From the NCBI GenBank assembly GCA_018398765.1, contig JAHBMJ010002271.1:42134-99926 (forward strand): 57,793 nucleotides of DNA. Direction: 5' to 3'. Shown here one piece after another: positions 10,523 to 21,758 of this stretch. Below the pieces are notes generated by a model. The model had not been told where the DNA came from. It worked only from the letters and a program-made list of their open reading frames with translations, and searched no databases. Source of the DNA: Chromera velia (lineage: Eukaryota > Sar > Chromeraceae). Within the stretch, counting starts at the first letter, position 1. Every line of letters begins with the position of its first letter. The position numbers and the translations under genes are program-made.

Positions 10523-11856
10523 CTACGCCTTCTCGGCCTTCAGCCCCAAAAATCTCTCTACAAAGTATCTGTGGAAAAATGGATCGTCTGTCAACTCTGG
10601 GTGAAAAATCGTCATCAAAATGTTCCCCTGGGCCACGGCCGCAATCACCTCCTGCTCACGGAACGAAGCCAAGCCCACTCCTCTCTTTGCAGACTGTACG
10701 TCTTCCACGGGGGGCGCACACAGAGTGGGTGCGGTCTCCGGGGCTTTTTGGGACGGTGCGGGAGAGGGAGGCAAGGAGCGTGGGGGAGTGGCTGGGGTTC
10801 CAGTGCCCGCTCCTTGCGCCTTCTCGTCTGCTGCCGAGGTTGTCGTGACTGAGCTCGGGCTGTGCGGTTCCGTCAATTGGCTGGTTTGAATAGGGGGTGC
10901 AGGCTGTGAGGGGACAAGAGGGAGACGGGCGAGGACCTCCACTTCATCAGAGAGAGTCGCCAGGATTGCAGGGGCACGAATACAGACAGCCTGCAGTAAA
11001 CGTTGGTAGGAGCATGGGTTGGCATTGAACGGGGGTAGGCAGGAGGCCGTGAGGGAGATGAAAGGAAAGGGGACACATGCAAACACATGCATAAAACCTG
11101 AGCACACAAAGGGATCCATTGAGAGACACATTCGGCCTGCCGCATGAACAACCAAACAAAAAAGAGAAGGAAAGGGAATCCGACGGAGAAAGGGGGCAAT
11201 GTTGGGGCAGCAAAGAATGCCCCCGCACAGTGAACGATTGGCTCAGTAAGAGGAGGAGAGCGTTCAGCAGGCACCCGAACATACAACAAAAAATACAAAA
11301 AACAAAACGTCCGACACGCAGGCGCCATCCGAATCGATACGATGGAGGGAAGAGCGAGAACAGATCGACTCGACGAAGAACGCCCGCACCAATGCCGAAG
11401 AGACAAAAGAAAACCAAAACGGCCTCTAGAAAGAAATAGGCATGTAGTCGAAGGACCAATGAGGGGCATGCAGAGCGACAGGGAGAAAAGAAGATGAGAC
11501 AGAAAGAGAAAGGGGCAGAGTGCCGGTCTGTCTGACCTTGAAGCTCTTAGCCGCTTCTGACTCGGCCAGCTCTCCACAGGGATGAATGGGGCACTCGAAG
11601 GAGGCAATCTGCATTGATCGATCGATCAGGGAGAAGAGAGGAGAAGAAAGGGATGAATGGGGCACTCGAAGGAGGCAATCTGCATTGATCGATCGATCAG
11701 GGAGAAGAGAGGAGAAGAAAGGGAAAGAAAGGCACGGAAGGGGGACGAAGACAGCACAGGGCAGTTACGAGCAAAAAGACATACACACACAGAGGAGGGT
11801 GGAGAGAGAGAAAAAAGGGGAGGGGGAGAGAGAGAGATGCCACGCATGCACGCACG

Positions 11857-11903
<47 letters not shown>

Positions 11904-13029
11904 CGAGAGAGAGAGAGACAGAGACAGAGAGAGAGAGGGAGGGAGGGAGGGAGAGCTGGAGAGAAAGCTACAGAGAGAGACGAAAAGGGAAACCCAACGC
12001 ACCTGTCTTCCAAAAAAATTTCGTGACGTGATGACGTCCACTCCCCCCACAAACTCTCCGTACGCGTCTGTCGTCTTCTCCTTCTTTCCGCACAACGACA
12101 ACGCAGCTGCCCTCTCCCTCTCCTCCTCTGCTTCCAGAAGCAGCTTTGCAATTTCTGCACTCCCGAGACACTTTCCTCCAGAGGACGTCGAGGTGATGTG
12201 CTCGGAAAGAAGGATGGAACCTGGAGGCACAAAATAAGAACCCACGCAAGAAGCACAAAATTCTGTCAAGCCACGTCAAAGAAAGAGGGAAAAATCAAAC
12301 CTCCGACAAACAAGGTGAAGCAAATACCATGGGTCCAGTCAAATGTGGAAAGAGGAGGGACAGACTGACTGACAGTCGGACAGATAGTCAATCATCAAGG
12401 TAAAGACGAGAGTGTACAGGGACCCATTCTCGAATTCACTTTCTTTCCCCTTCACCTGACAGCACTTGAAGGAGAGACAGGAGGTTCTCTGTGAGAGAAA
12501 GAAGGAGAGCCATATTGACTCTCTCGGCCCCCTCGTACCCCCGCAAGAAAGAAAGAAGACACTGACCAGCGCAGGTGCCCCAGACTGGCTTCTTCTCCTC
12601 AAGTGCAAACTGGCGAAGAGACTGCACAAGACCACAAGCACACACACAAGCACACACTCTTGTGCAAGCTTTCGGATTGATGCCACCCACAGACTAACTG
12701 TGACACTTCAAAGACTGACCAGAAAGAGTTCATCTGCCTGTGCGATGATCCGCATTGTGGTGGATTCACCTCCCGGAATGATCAGAGCGTCACATACACC
12801 CAGTTCCTCCTTAGTCCTCACCTGCGCACAAAGCAAACCAAAAGATTACTTTCATATGCTGTCTCCTCACCAAGCGCCGTGTGCCCTCAACAGAAAGGCA
12901 AACTCTCTAACGCACCTGCACCACCTCCAGAGACGGGAACTTGAGAGCCTCCACCATCTTCTTATGCTCCTCGAAGGCGCCCTGCAGGGCCAAGACCCCC
13001 AACCTCATCGCTTTGCCTTCTCCGTCCAT
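10523..13029 (-). CDS. pdxT: PdxT (PDX2) glutaminase subunit of pyridoxal 5'-phosphate synthase, 6 exons
   Basis: Exons 13029-12916, 12821-12720, 12621-12567, 12220-12003, 11608-11537 and 10990-10523 join in frame to 342 residues. It supplies ammonia from glutamine to PdxS (PDX1) in the deoxyxylulose-independent B6 pathway, in the cytosol in most eukaryotes. Landmarks in order: GVLALQGAFEEH, IIPGGEST, the nucleophile in GTCAGSILL, VITSRNFFGRQ, IASFECPIHP, VCIRAPAIL, and the His-Glu of ILMTIFHPELTDD. The Cys-His-Glu triad is therefore intact. The protein is much longer than the usual 190-240 residues. One insert of about 40 charged residues lies between the nucleophile loop and FFGRQ, and a Pro/Ser/Thr-rich insert of about 80 residues precedes the final helix. 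Exon 5's 3' splice site lies in a 71-base tandem duplication. A tccgcag just before the ATG may be the acceptor of a 5' UTR intron. Confidence 0.93.
11581..11722. repeat. 71-base exact tandem duplication spanning the pdxT exon 5 acceptor
   Basis: Copies 11581-11651 and 11652-11722 are identical. Each contains the tgcag acceptor and the first part of exon 5. The copy at 11652-11722 is met first during transcription, but splicing there would run into TGA within about 18 codons. Only the 11608 junction gives a working protein. Confidence 0.95.
11823..11955. repeat. Microsatellite cluster (GA, CA, GGGA) in a pdxT intron
   Basis: Runs of ga, gcac, ac (about 11860-11900), ga and ggga follow one another within the intron between pdxT exons 4 and 5. 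Confidence 0.9.
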
Positions 13030-13641
13030 GAGATCTGCGGAGAATAAAATACGCTGAAAGCAGAAGAAACAATGGCTGCAAACGGGAGTGGCTGAATGGA
13101 GCCTCTACGTTCGTCTGGAACTGAGACGTGGGTCAAGCGGTCTAAAAGGAGGAGTGAAAGCGGAAGAACGGCAAAGGAGACAGCCAACCTTTCAGTGATC
13201 ACGATCGATGGCTGACAAATTATGACAAATTCAGTGAGGCTCGCGCAGGCCTTTTCGAGAGAGGCAGGACGGGATGCGTCACGCATCGGCATCCCGCAAA
13301 AGAGTTGCTTGAGGGGCTCATGCAGACTTTCGAGTAATTTTCGTGGGTGAATTCATTTTTTTTGACGCTCGCACGGAGTGCTTTAGCTCGGTCTCAACCA
13401 TGTCTCAACCTTTTTGCGGGTGTGTTGGTCATGCGTCTAGCTGCGCGGTCTTTTGGGGTGTGTGTGTGTGGTCAACTCTTAGCACCTCAGCTGTTGGAAC
13501 CCATCCGTTTCCGTTTCGTGAAACACAAGACAAGAGACCAGTTTTGGAGACCCACAGTTTGCGTGAGGCAGCAATTCCCCAGAAGGATTTCAGACCCGTA
13601 GACAGACAGACTGACAGACAGAGCTAGCTCAGATCAGGCTC
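13030..13641. promoter_or_regulatory. Divergent intergenic region between pdxT and the cupin-DUF952 gene
   Basis: About 610 bases separate the two start codons, which face away from each other. The segment probably contains both promoters and perhaps a pdxT 5' UTR intron (acceptor at about 13035-13040 on the minus strand). No specific binding site is assigned. Confidence 0.4.
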
Positions 13642-15791
13642 ATGCCGAGAGAGGGAGAAGCAAGAATGAGCGGTGTCCAGGTTTTCTCCCCCACCAATGT
13701 TGTGGAGGCCCCAGGTCAGATTGCACTAACCCGCCCCTTTTCTTCCAGTGGTCTCTCAACCCACACTGTGCCGTGCATGTAGCCACACTGTGCATGCGTA
13801 AACCCTTCCTGCCTTCCTCTGAGCAGGTATTTTGATCTCTGAGTTCTTTGGCCGCGTGGCTTCGGGAGATCCCAGGCTGTCGGCCTGCACTGTGACAGTG
13901 AAGAAGGCGAGTGAGGAAGCCTGGCAGACCCCTGAGTTCGATGAGTACGTGCTGGTGCTGAGTGGGTGCGTGGAGCTCAAGTTCGGAGACGGCAAGACAG
14001 CCAAAGTTGCTGCAAGTCGGTCTGCCTGTTTGTGGAGTAGCTTCTTTGTTTCCCCATGTGTTTTGCTCTGCTGTCGTGTGCAAATGTACCTCTTCGCCTA
14101 TCTGTCTTTGCCCCTTTCCAGATTTTGCCCGCCTGCCTGTCTCTCAGGGCTTGCTTGTGGGGGCCTTCTTGGTTTCTGGCAGATGGGCTGCGCGAAGTGC
14201 GAATGGCCACAAGTGAAAGAGTGTTTTTTTCTTCCAGGCGGGGAAATAAAAATAATGGACGTACAATTTTGCTGAAAGCGAATGGATGGGATCAGAAAAA
14301 GCTGGAGACTGGATGCACAGAATGCTGCAAGTCAAGTTGAGACGCAAGCAAGAAACATGCAGTGCGACGAAACGATACGTGCTATACGTGTATCAATGAC
14401 TCCTTCTCTGCAGAGCAAGGAGCGTTCCTTCCCCGAGGCACCAGGGTGAAGTGGGTTTGGCCCGGCCCTTGTGAGTACATCCCCATATGCCTCCCTGCCT
14501 TCTCTCCCGAAAACTGTGGGAGAGAGGACGAGAAAGGAAACCATATGGCCAAGAGCTCGGAAGCCATGCAGAAGCTCCGAGAGCTGCACGAAGAGAGCTG
14601 TCATCCCTGGCTGTTCCACGTGGCACAGAAGTCTCTGTGGGAGAAGGCGAAGAAGGAAGGAAAACCGTACAAACCCCCGACATATGAACAGGATGGGTTC
14701 ACTCATGCGACCGCAGACCCGACCAAGCTGACTGCGGTGTTGAACCACTTCTACAAGAAAGTTCCGGGGGAGTGGGTGTGTCTCCGCATGAGCAAGGCGT
14801 CTCTGTCGTCTGCCGGTGTGGAAACGGTTTTTGAGAAGACCGCTCCTGTGGGAGATATTCCATCGATTGACATGGGAGACCAGCTGTTCCCGCATATTCA
14901 GGTCGGCGTTTATTTGTGGTTTACCTATTTTGTGTAATTGTTTGTTTGCTCGATTGATTGCGTTTGCGTTTTGTATCTTTGCAGCCCTCCTGTTTGTTTG
15001 TTTGGTTGGTTGGTTGGTTGGTTGGTTTGTTGGTTGGTTGGTTGGTTGGTTGGTTGGTTTGTTGTTGTTTATTTGTTTGTTTGGTTGGTTGGTTGGTTTG
15101 TTTGTTTGTTTTTTTGTTTGTTTATTTGTTTGTTTGTTTCTTTCTGGAGTTTGTGGAGTTTGTGGAGTTTGTGGTTGTTTGTCTGTTTGTTTGTTTGTGG
15201 AGTTTGTGGAATTTGTGGAGGTGACAAGGGCGGTGCTCTTGATGCTGGTTTTCGTGGTGTGAACTCCTGTCGAGCGACATAAAAGAGCAGAAAGAAGAAA
15301 CATGTGAGTGGGACTTCATTCAGCGTTTGTGGGCCTGGTGTGGAGGCAATTTCATTTGATCTTTTCTTGTTGTCAGCCTGATACGCATTTCATTTATGTT
15401 TTTATTGGGTGGTTTTTGTTTGTTTGTCTGTCTGTGGGTGGTTTTTGTTTGTTTGTCTGTCTGTCTGTTCGTCTATCTGTCTGCCTGCATGGGGAAAAAA
15501 GAACCATACACTCTGTCTGCATTGAAATGGTTTGCATTTCTTCATTGCTCTGCACTGCAGGGTGGCATTCCGCCGTCCTCTGTACTGGAGGAGTTCCCTG
15601 TGGTCCGTGGAGAGGATGGGAGCTTTCTTTCGATCCCGGGTGTGACTGAGGGGGCAGGGGGGAAGGGGTCCGGGTCGGGGGAAGGCACGGGGTTCTTCAT
15701 GGGGGTGCTGTGCGGTCTGTCTCTGGGATTGGGACTTGCTGGGGCAGCCTTTCTTGCGGTTGGGGGGGTGAAGTTGATCAAGGCGAAGTAG
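13642..15791 (+). CDS. Cupin-DUF952 fusion with C-terminal membrane anchor, 4 exons
   Basis: Exons 13642-13714, 13827-14015, 14414-14901 and 15561-15791 join in frame to 326 residues. Residues about 35-125 form a small cupin barrel (SACTVTVKKASEEAW, then EYVLVLSGCVELKFGDG, FLPRGTRVKWVWPGPCEY). Cupins of this type often bind a metal or small acid, but the usual His ligands are not obvious. Residues about 150-275 match DUF952: FHVAQKSLWEKAKKEG, YEQDGFTHATADPTKL, HFYKKVPGEW, then FPHIQGGIPPSSVLEEF. DUF952 is a small domain of unproven function found mostly in bacteria. A Gly/Ser linker leads to one hydrophobic helix (about 294-318) and a basic end KLIKAK, typical of a tail-anchored protein. ATG 13642 is in frame with a second ATG at 13666. 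Function is not assigned; the gene faces pdxT head to head. Confidence 0.85.
14990..15210. repeat. GTTT/GGTT repeat tract in the last intron of the cupin gene
   Basis: Long runs of ggtt and gttt, then repeats of tttgtggag. Open frames here (Val/Gly/Trp/Leu-rich peptides) are repeat artefacts. Confidence 0.9.
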
Positions 15792-17144
15792 ACCAGACAG
15801 GAGAGGATCGGGAGAAGTGTAATTGGGTGGTGGTGGGTGAGTGGGTTCATGGGACGTTCGTTGCAGGAGGTATGAATAGAATACACTGTCATGCATAGAG
15901 GGGAGTGGAAAGAAGTGTCCTCCCTCTCTTTTGCGATCTCTTTCTTTGTCTGTAGTGGTTCTGGGAGGCGATGCGTGAATTTGTCTTCTTTTCTTTGTTC
16001 TTTCTTTCGATCAGCTTACAGGCGTTCAAAGCAGATTGCAGGACGGCAGAAATTGGTTGACTGGTTTTTTAGTTCGCCCATCGGTGTTCCGATTTGGGTG
16101 GCTGTCTAGGTGGCTGAACGTGAGTAGACTCTTAGATCTGTGGTTGAGATGCACCGGCGTGGTGCACAGCGAGAGGGGATCTCGATGCACAATGATCGTC
16201 GATGCAGTGAAGTGAAGTGGTCAGACGAATTTTATCGGGGCGAGGCAACGCGAATCTGCAGGGAAGGAAAAAAATCGCAGCCTTGATTCGCAGGAGCTGG
16301 GGATAGGCATTACAAGTGCCTTCCTTCGGCGATACGGCGGCCCCTCATGCGGCTTAATGCAGACCTAGATGCAGACTCATTGCAGCGCTGCATATATGTA
16401 TACCAGATCAAGGCACAATGACGATGCTTCTTGGATTCGGCCTTTAGAAACAAAAACTTTGATACATATAGACTTTGATGTATGAGTTGATTGGCACATG
16501 CATGTAGAAAAATTTTTATTCATCGTTCCATTTTTATAAAATGCATTCATTTTAGTTACTATAATAGTTAGCGTTTTATATAGCGTTTAGGCCTGCGTGT
16601 TATCATATATAATCAAAAATTAACGTTATCAAGTATAGAAGCTGTTATAACTTAGACTGATCCTAAGTTATATCATTGGCATGGATTCATTACTATATAG
16701 GCTAGTATATTATTATGTATAATGTATATGTAAATATAGATTTTAGTGATAGTTAGTACGTGTTGCACGTTTTAAGTATTATTGCTCAAGGCTCAATGCT
16801 CAAACTAGTACTCAAAGACTTATTCATTCATTTATTCATTCAATTCATTCATTCATTTATTACTATAGTAAATTGATTCATTCATTCATTCATTCATTCT
16901 TTTATACGTCTACTCGCGATATTTTAAATTCAAACTTTTATTAATTCTGGTTAAATTTAATTTTGATTGAGAGTTGGCCTGCATAATCTTTGATAAGATG
17001 CATTTCGATTTAAGTCTAAAGTTCCTTATAAAGTTCGCTGCAAACTTAGTACAAATATAGGTATTATAAGAATATTTGACTAGATCTAGGACAAGACAAT
17101 ATAGACCTATAAGCAGTGTTAGTTTGAACGTCTAACTCTTCATC
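15792..17144. other. AT-rich intergenic region without recognised gene
   Basis: This lies between the 3' ends of two convergent genes. Up to 16330 it is mixed sequence. From 16440 it is strongly AT-rich, with attc tandem runs at about 16820-16900. No protein or structural RNA gene is recognised. Confidence 0.6.
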
Positions 17145-19985
17145 CTAGTATTTATTCTTTATACAGTGTGAGGACCGGGGCTTCCCTATGTATCGATTTC
17201 CTTTTCGGACGTTTTCCGTTGCCAGCAATGGCTGCAGGTTGGAGAAGTGGAGACGGGAAAGTTGAGTGTGTGCGTCTGGCTTCTGACCGTCTGCCCCCCG
17301 GTACTGAATAGGCACAATGTGGTCAACGTGCCAGAGAGTCCCGTAATTCTCCCACGACACTCTGGGGTTGCCGTGGAAGTTGTCCTTCTCAAGGTGGGCT
17401 TTGAGATCGGGAAATGAACAACCGAGGTACTCGTGGGATCGTTTCCGCGGTAAGGTAGGTAGTCTCCCTTTTTGAATGGCCGAAAGGCAATTCCGCACGA
17501 CGGTACGATACACGGAATCTTCCTTGTATCTGATTTTCTTGGCTTCTCTCTGCCGCTGCATTCTTGCTGCAAAGGCAGAGTTGCCTTTTTGACACTCTCG
17601 ACACTCGCTTCTGCGTCTTTGGTGCTCGCAAATACCCCCCCCTCCGCAGTCCTTGCAAGTGGAACGAATGCGGCCGTGTTCACAGACTTGGCTCCCCTTG
17701 CATTCTTTACACAGCGGGCGCTGTCGGCCGTGCTCACAAATCCCTTTCCCCTTACAGTCTTTACATTTATGGCGACTGCGGCCATGTTCACAGATTTGGC
17801 TCCCTTGACAATCCCGACAGTGGCTGCGCTGACGGCCGTGCTCACAAATCCCCTTGCCACCGCAATCTACACACAAGTACTTTGCGCGTCCATGAACACA
17901 GAGTGAACCCCCCCCACACTCTGCACAGGCGGTTTTTCTCCGTCCGTGAACGCAGATTTGGGACCCCCCGCAATCTTTGCACACCCGTCGAACGCGACCG
18001 TGTTCACAAATCCCTTTCCCCCCGCACTCTTTACAGTCGTACCGAAATCTTCCGTGGGGACAGCGGGTTCGCTGCGATACACGCTTCGATTGACAGTGCG
18101 TGGAAACTGGTTCAATAAAGGCCTTTTGGTGGCCCCATTCTTCTTTGATTTCGCAAGCCGGTCCTTGAAGGCTCTTTGCTGAATTAGAAGAAGTCGTGTG
18201 GACTTTCGCGCTCTTATGGGCAACGGAATGAGGAGACAGAAAAACTGAAAGAGATCTGGCCTGTGTCCCAGAGGCACCATCGCATTTGCTGTCTTTAGCT
18301 ACCAACAACATGACTGGCTGAAACAAAGAAGGAGCAATGCGCTGTCCGATCGACCGAGAGAATCTATTGCTTTCTTGAAAGGAAACAGAGCCAGACAGCG
18401 AAGGAAACTTTCGAACATCTCTGACCCCCAATGCATGAGGCGGAAAGGGCTCTGAAAGCCTCCGTTGGCCGAGACGGTGCGATTTTGTTGGCAGCACTTC
18501 GAGGGTGGGGGGTGATACACATGATGCTTTGCCGACAAACCTGTTCCCCTTTCGGAGGTTTTCCGTTGCCAGCAATGGCTGCAGGTTGGAGAAGTGGAGA
18601 CGGGAAAGTTGAGTATGTGCGTCCGGCTTCTGACCGTCTGCCCCCCGGTACTGAATAGGCACAATGTGGTCAACGTGCCAGAGAGTCCCGTAATTCTCCC
18701 ACGACATTCCGGGGTTGCCGTGGAAGTTGTCCTTCTCAAGGTGGGCTTTGAGATCGGGAAATGAACAACCGAGGTACTCGTGGGAGCGCTGCGTTATGGA
18801 AAGGGACTTGCCTTCCCGAATGCCGGTAAGGCATCTGCAGACCGAATTTCTGACCGTGTATGTTAATCTATACACAATGTCTTCTTTGTACCTCACCCTC
18901 TGCTTGTCACACCTTTCTGCAAAGGCGGGATTGTCTTTCTGGCATTCTGCACAGCTGCTTCTCAGGCGTCCGTGCTCGCAAAAACTGCCACCCCCACACT
19001 CTCTGCAGGATGTGCGTCGACGACCATGTTCACAGATAGAGCCCCCCCCGCACTCTCGGCAGTAGCTGCGCTGGCGGCCGTGCTCGCAAATGGCACTACC
19101 ACCGCACTGCACGCAGCCATACTTTATGCGTCCATGAATGCAAATGGCGCTCCCCCCACATTCTTTGCACTCGATTCGCCTTCGATTGTGTTCACAAATC
19201 CCCTTCCCCCCACACTCTTTGCAATGATTGCGCTGACGTCCGTGTATGCAAATGCAGCTTCCGCCACATTCCTTGCACTGTGAACGCTTTCGACCATGCT
19301 TACAGACTCCTTTGCCTCCGCACTCTTTGCAATAGGAGCGATAGCGCCCGTGCGTGCAAATTTGTGTCCCCTTGCATTCTTTGCAATGACTGCGCTGTCG
19401 TCCGTGCTCGCATATCCCTTTCCCACCGCACTCTTTGCAGAGATACCTTCGCCTACCATGTGGGCAGAGGGCCCTAATCTGACGAACTGTCCCACTGAAA
19501 GTACGTAGGCAGCGGGGGCTCTCGGAATCTGCCCGAGAAAGGACGCTGTCTGGCGACTTCGTACTGATGAAGACTTGGTTCTGTCGTGGAACTGACGATG
19601 AAAAGCTGCGAAAACCTGGTATTGCACCAGAACTTTCCACTTGAAGAATTCTCTTCTTTGAAGGGTTGGCGGAGTAAGTGAAATGGTAGCCTGCAAGGGA
19701 TGAATGATTGTTGCAAATCTGTGGAGACCCTGTCGATGCACGATTCTGGAGATAATTTGTCAGAAACAGTCCCCAAAGATTGTGACAGTCGTGCGTTTCG
19801 GCATTCGTACGCGGCTTTGTGAGTCCTTGACCCGACCATTTTCCATCGTTCATGAACAGCTTTCTGTTCTGGCCAGTGTTCTGCTCTGAGCACCGGGCAG
19901 CACTGCTGTGGGGAAGGGAAGAAGGTGCCCGGCGAAGAAGACAGGCCGAATCACGACGACAGAGCGTTGCCACAATGCGTCTCAT
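17145..19985 (-). CDS. Repeat protein with 19 Cys-His zinc-binding-like units and two HNH endonuclease domains
   Basis: A single exon encodes 946 residues. The N-terminus MRRIVATLCRRDSACLLRRA is Arg-rich, lacks acidic residues and looks like a mitochondrial or plastid targeting peptide. Residues about 174-353 are ten 18-residue units of the form CxHGRxRxxCKECGGxxI; nine more occupy about 640-805. Each has Cys-x-His and Cys-x2-Cys pairs suited to one zinc ion. After each array comes EYLGCSFPDLKAHLE, SWENYGTLWHVDHIVPI and LHFSNLQPLLATENxRKGNR. That is the HNH fold common in phages and giant viruses, with the His-Asp-His core and final Asn present in both copies. The two HNH blocks are about 98% identical in DNA over 227 bases, so the protein arose by recent internal duplication or is kept uniform by gene conversion. 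It is likely a DNA-nicking enzyme, possibly of selfish origin and acquired by transfer; the target is unknown. Confidence 0.85.
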   Translation of the reverse strand: MRRIVATLCRRDSACLLRRAPSSLPHSSAARCSEQNTGQNRKLFMNDGKWSGQGLTKPRTNAETHDCHNLWGLFLTNYLQNRASTGSPQICNNHSSLAGYHFTYSANPSKKRILQVESSGAIPGFRSFSSSVPRQNQVFISTKSPDSVLSRADSESPRCLRTFSGTVRQIRALCPHGRRRYLCKECGGKGICEHGRQRSHCKECKGTQICTHGRYRSYCKECGGKGVCKHGRKRSQCKECGGSCICIHGRQRNHCKECGGKGICEHNRRRIECKECGGSAICIHGRIKYGCVQCGGSAICEHGRQRSYCRECGGGSICEHGRRRTSCRECGGGSFCEHGRLRSSCAECQKDNPAFAERCDKQRVRYKEDIVYRLTYTVRNSVCRCLTGIREGKSLSITQRSHEYLGCSFPDLKAHLEKDNFHGNPGMSWENYGTLWHVDHIVPIQYRGADGQKPDAHTQLSRLHFSNLQPLLATENLRKGNRFVGKASCVSPPTLEVLPTKSHRLGQRRLSEPFPPHALGVRDVRKFPSLSGSVSFQESNRFSRSIGQRIAPSLFQPVMLLVAKDSKCDGASGTQARSLSVFLSPHSVAHKSAKVHTTSSNSAKSLQGPACEIKEEWGHQKAFIEPVSTHCQSKRVSQRTRCPHGRFRYDCKECGGKGICEHGRVRRVCKDCGGSQICVHGRRKTACAECGGGSLCVHGRAKYLCVDCGGKGICEHGRQRSHCRDCQGSQICEHGRSRHKCKDCKGKGICEHGRQRPLCKECKGSQVCEHGRIRSTCKDCGGGGICEHQRRRSECRECQKGNSAFAARMQRQREAKKIRYKEDSVYRTVVRNCLSAIQKGRLPTLPRKRSHEYLGCSFPDLKAHLEKDNFHGNPRVSWENYGTLWHVDHIVPIQYRGADGQKPDAHTQLSRLHFSNLQPLLATENVRKGNRYIGKPRSSHCIKNKY
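17212..18785. repeat. 227-base direct repeat encoding the two HNH domains
   Basis: Copies 17212-17438 and 18559-18785 differ at about four positions by eye. By contrast, the zinc-knuckle arrays and the linker between them have diverged much more. Confidence 0.9.
18925..19470 (-). repeat. 54-base coding tandem array, ten Cys-His units
   Basis: Ten units of 54 bases encode the first zinc-knuckle-like array of the HNH protein. A related array of nine units lies at about 17585-18065. Confidence 0.9.
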
Positions 19986-21758
19986 TTTGCAATCACAGCG
20001 CGTATCGGCTCAGATGAACAACCACGTGGGAAATGTTAGCTGCAACACTTGGCTACCGCATCGTTTGATTCTCAACGGTCGGACTCAGACTTAATACTTA
20101 ATAATTGTAAGTCCGCAATCGATCACTCCTTAACATATGTTGATCTATCACTATGCAAATGAACGTTAAAAAAGGATCATTCTGAAGATTGTTGATCATG
20201 CATTGGAGGACTTTTGCTTGAAGATCGACCTCCGGGGGAGGGGCCGGGAGTCCGTCGGCACCATGCGTGCATGCAACACATGCATTCAATGCAACACATT
20301 GCAACATCTGACGCACGCAAGCGTGCGAACGACCCCGGAATTTGGGCCGGAAAGCGCCGTGTACATCTGCATACAGGCAAGTGCCTCGGAAACTTTCCGG
20401 CGCTTTCCGGGGCCTTTTTCTTGATCGAGGACATGCGAATGCATTGTGTTCTCTGGCATGCATAACAAAAACCCCGATCATCATGTGCTCTCTTGCGCTA
20501 TCTTACGCTATCCTGCGCTATCTTGCACGTAGTAGCGCGTAGCAGTCCTGACAGGGCAGCACAATAATATTTAACAACTAAAAAGGCCTGCAGAAGCAAC
20601 TCTTTAAACCACTCTTTACATAACGCTTGCATGTCTGTCTCTAGATTTGATAATTCGGAATGCTTTCTTTCAATTATATTAAAGACAAGTAAACATAGGT
20701 TAATTTCGAGACACTCACTTAGATAATTGCAGAGGAGGGTAGCGACTGGGCTTGAAAGAAGAAATATTTGAATTAAACTAAATTAAGAAAAACTTTAAGA
20801 CAATCATTATGCCTACATACAATATACAATTAAAAACTATTTTCCCCTAAAATTACAATGTCTCGTGGGATTTCACTCTACTTTGCTCTCTTATGCGCAA
20901 GACTTGTCTATGTAGAGCTGTTTTTTAACTTTAAAATTCTAAGTACCCCTTTGATACTATCTCAATCTATCTGTTATTTGCAGAAGCAACATAAAGCAAC
21001 CTCTAATAGACAAAACGGCAATACTGCTCTAGGACATCAATAAATCATTCATCTCTTATCACTTACCATTGTTACCAATTCATACTAAACAAACTTTGCA
21101 GGGCTTTTTTTTTTAGTTAAACGCTGTGCTTAGTGCTGTACATGTATCTAAGCATATCTAAACTAATCTAAACATATTACAGTATAGGTGCAGGAGTAGT
21201 ATGTACGTCTCCAAGAAAATTGCATGTTTAGTAACTTACAGTAAGTGTCCCCTGCTTCATTTTCCGAAGTCACATTCTACTCTCCGCAGCTGTAGGGCGC
21301 TTCAAAAGTCAGCCGAGATGCGGTGCTGAGGTACGCCTTATTCTACCCCGGCCTAGATTCCACTGGGGCCAGCCGCAGATCCCCACTCCTGAAAGTCTAC
21401 CAAACATGTTCTTCTTATATCTATCTAGCCTTATATTAAACCAACGGTCTTGTTAGCAGAAAATCAACTATAGTTACTGATAGTCAGTGGTATTTAATAA
21501 TCACTGATACCATTTAAAATCGGCAAAAACATCCAAATAAAAACTAACTAGTGGGGGGCATTGACTTAAAATTTGTTTCTAGCATTTAGCCTGTTCTTCT
21601 TCTACCTTAATTTTCCTTCTGTTCTGTTTACTGTTCTCGCTACTAGCTCTCTCACTCCTGTGACCTCCAGTTTGACTCTGCTCCTTCCAGCTTCAGGATT
21701 TGCTAAGTACTTCTTATCCTTCTGTCATGACCAGCGCACTGCCTATTCCTCCTTCCTC
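19986..21758. other. Intergenic region without recognised gene
   Basis: Contains gcgctatctt-type short repeats at about 20495-20530, an AT-rich stretch (20560-21230) and a GC-richer island (21240-21400). No protein family is recognised in any frame. The divergence from the HNH gene start suggests its promoter lies near 19990-20200. Confidence 0.55.

Noticed and set aside
11820-11960. Thr/His- or Val/Cys-rich open frames
   Set aside because: They follow ca/tg and ga microsatellites inside a pdxT intron. The same applies to the frames at 26890-26930, 31150-31388, 32888-32970 and 37350-37440.
17145-19985. CRISPR array, because of regularly spaced similar units
   Set aside because: The 54-base units are in-frame coding repeats with degenerate third positions. 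There are no unrelated spacers and the host is eukaryotic.
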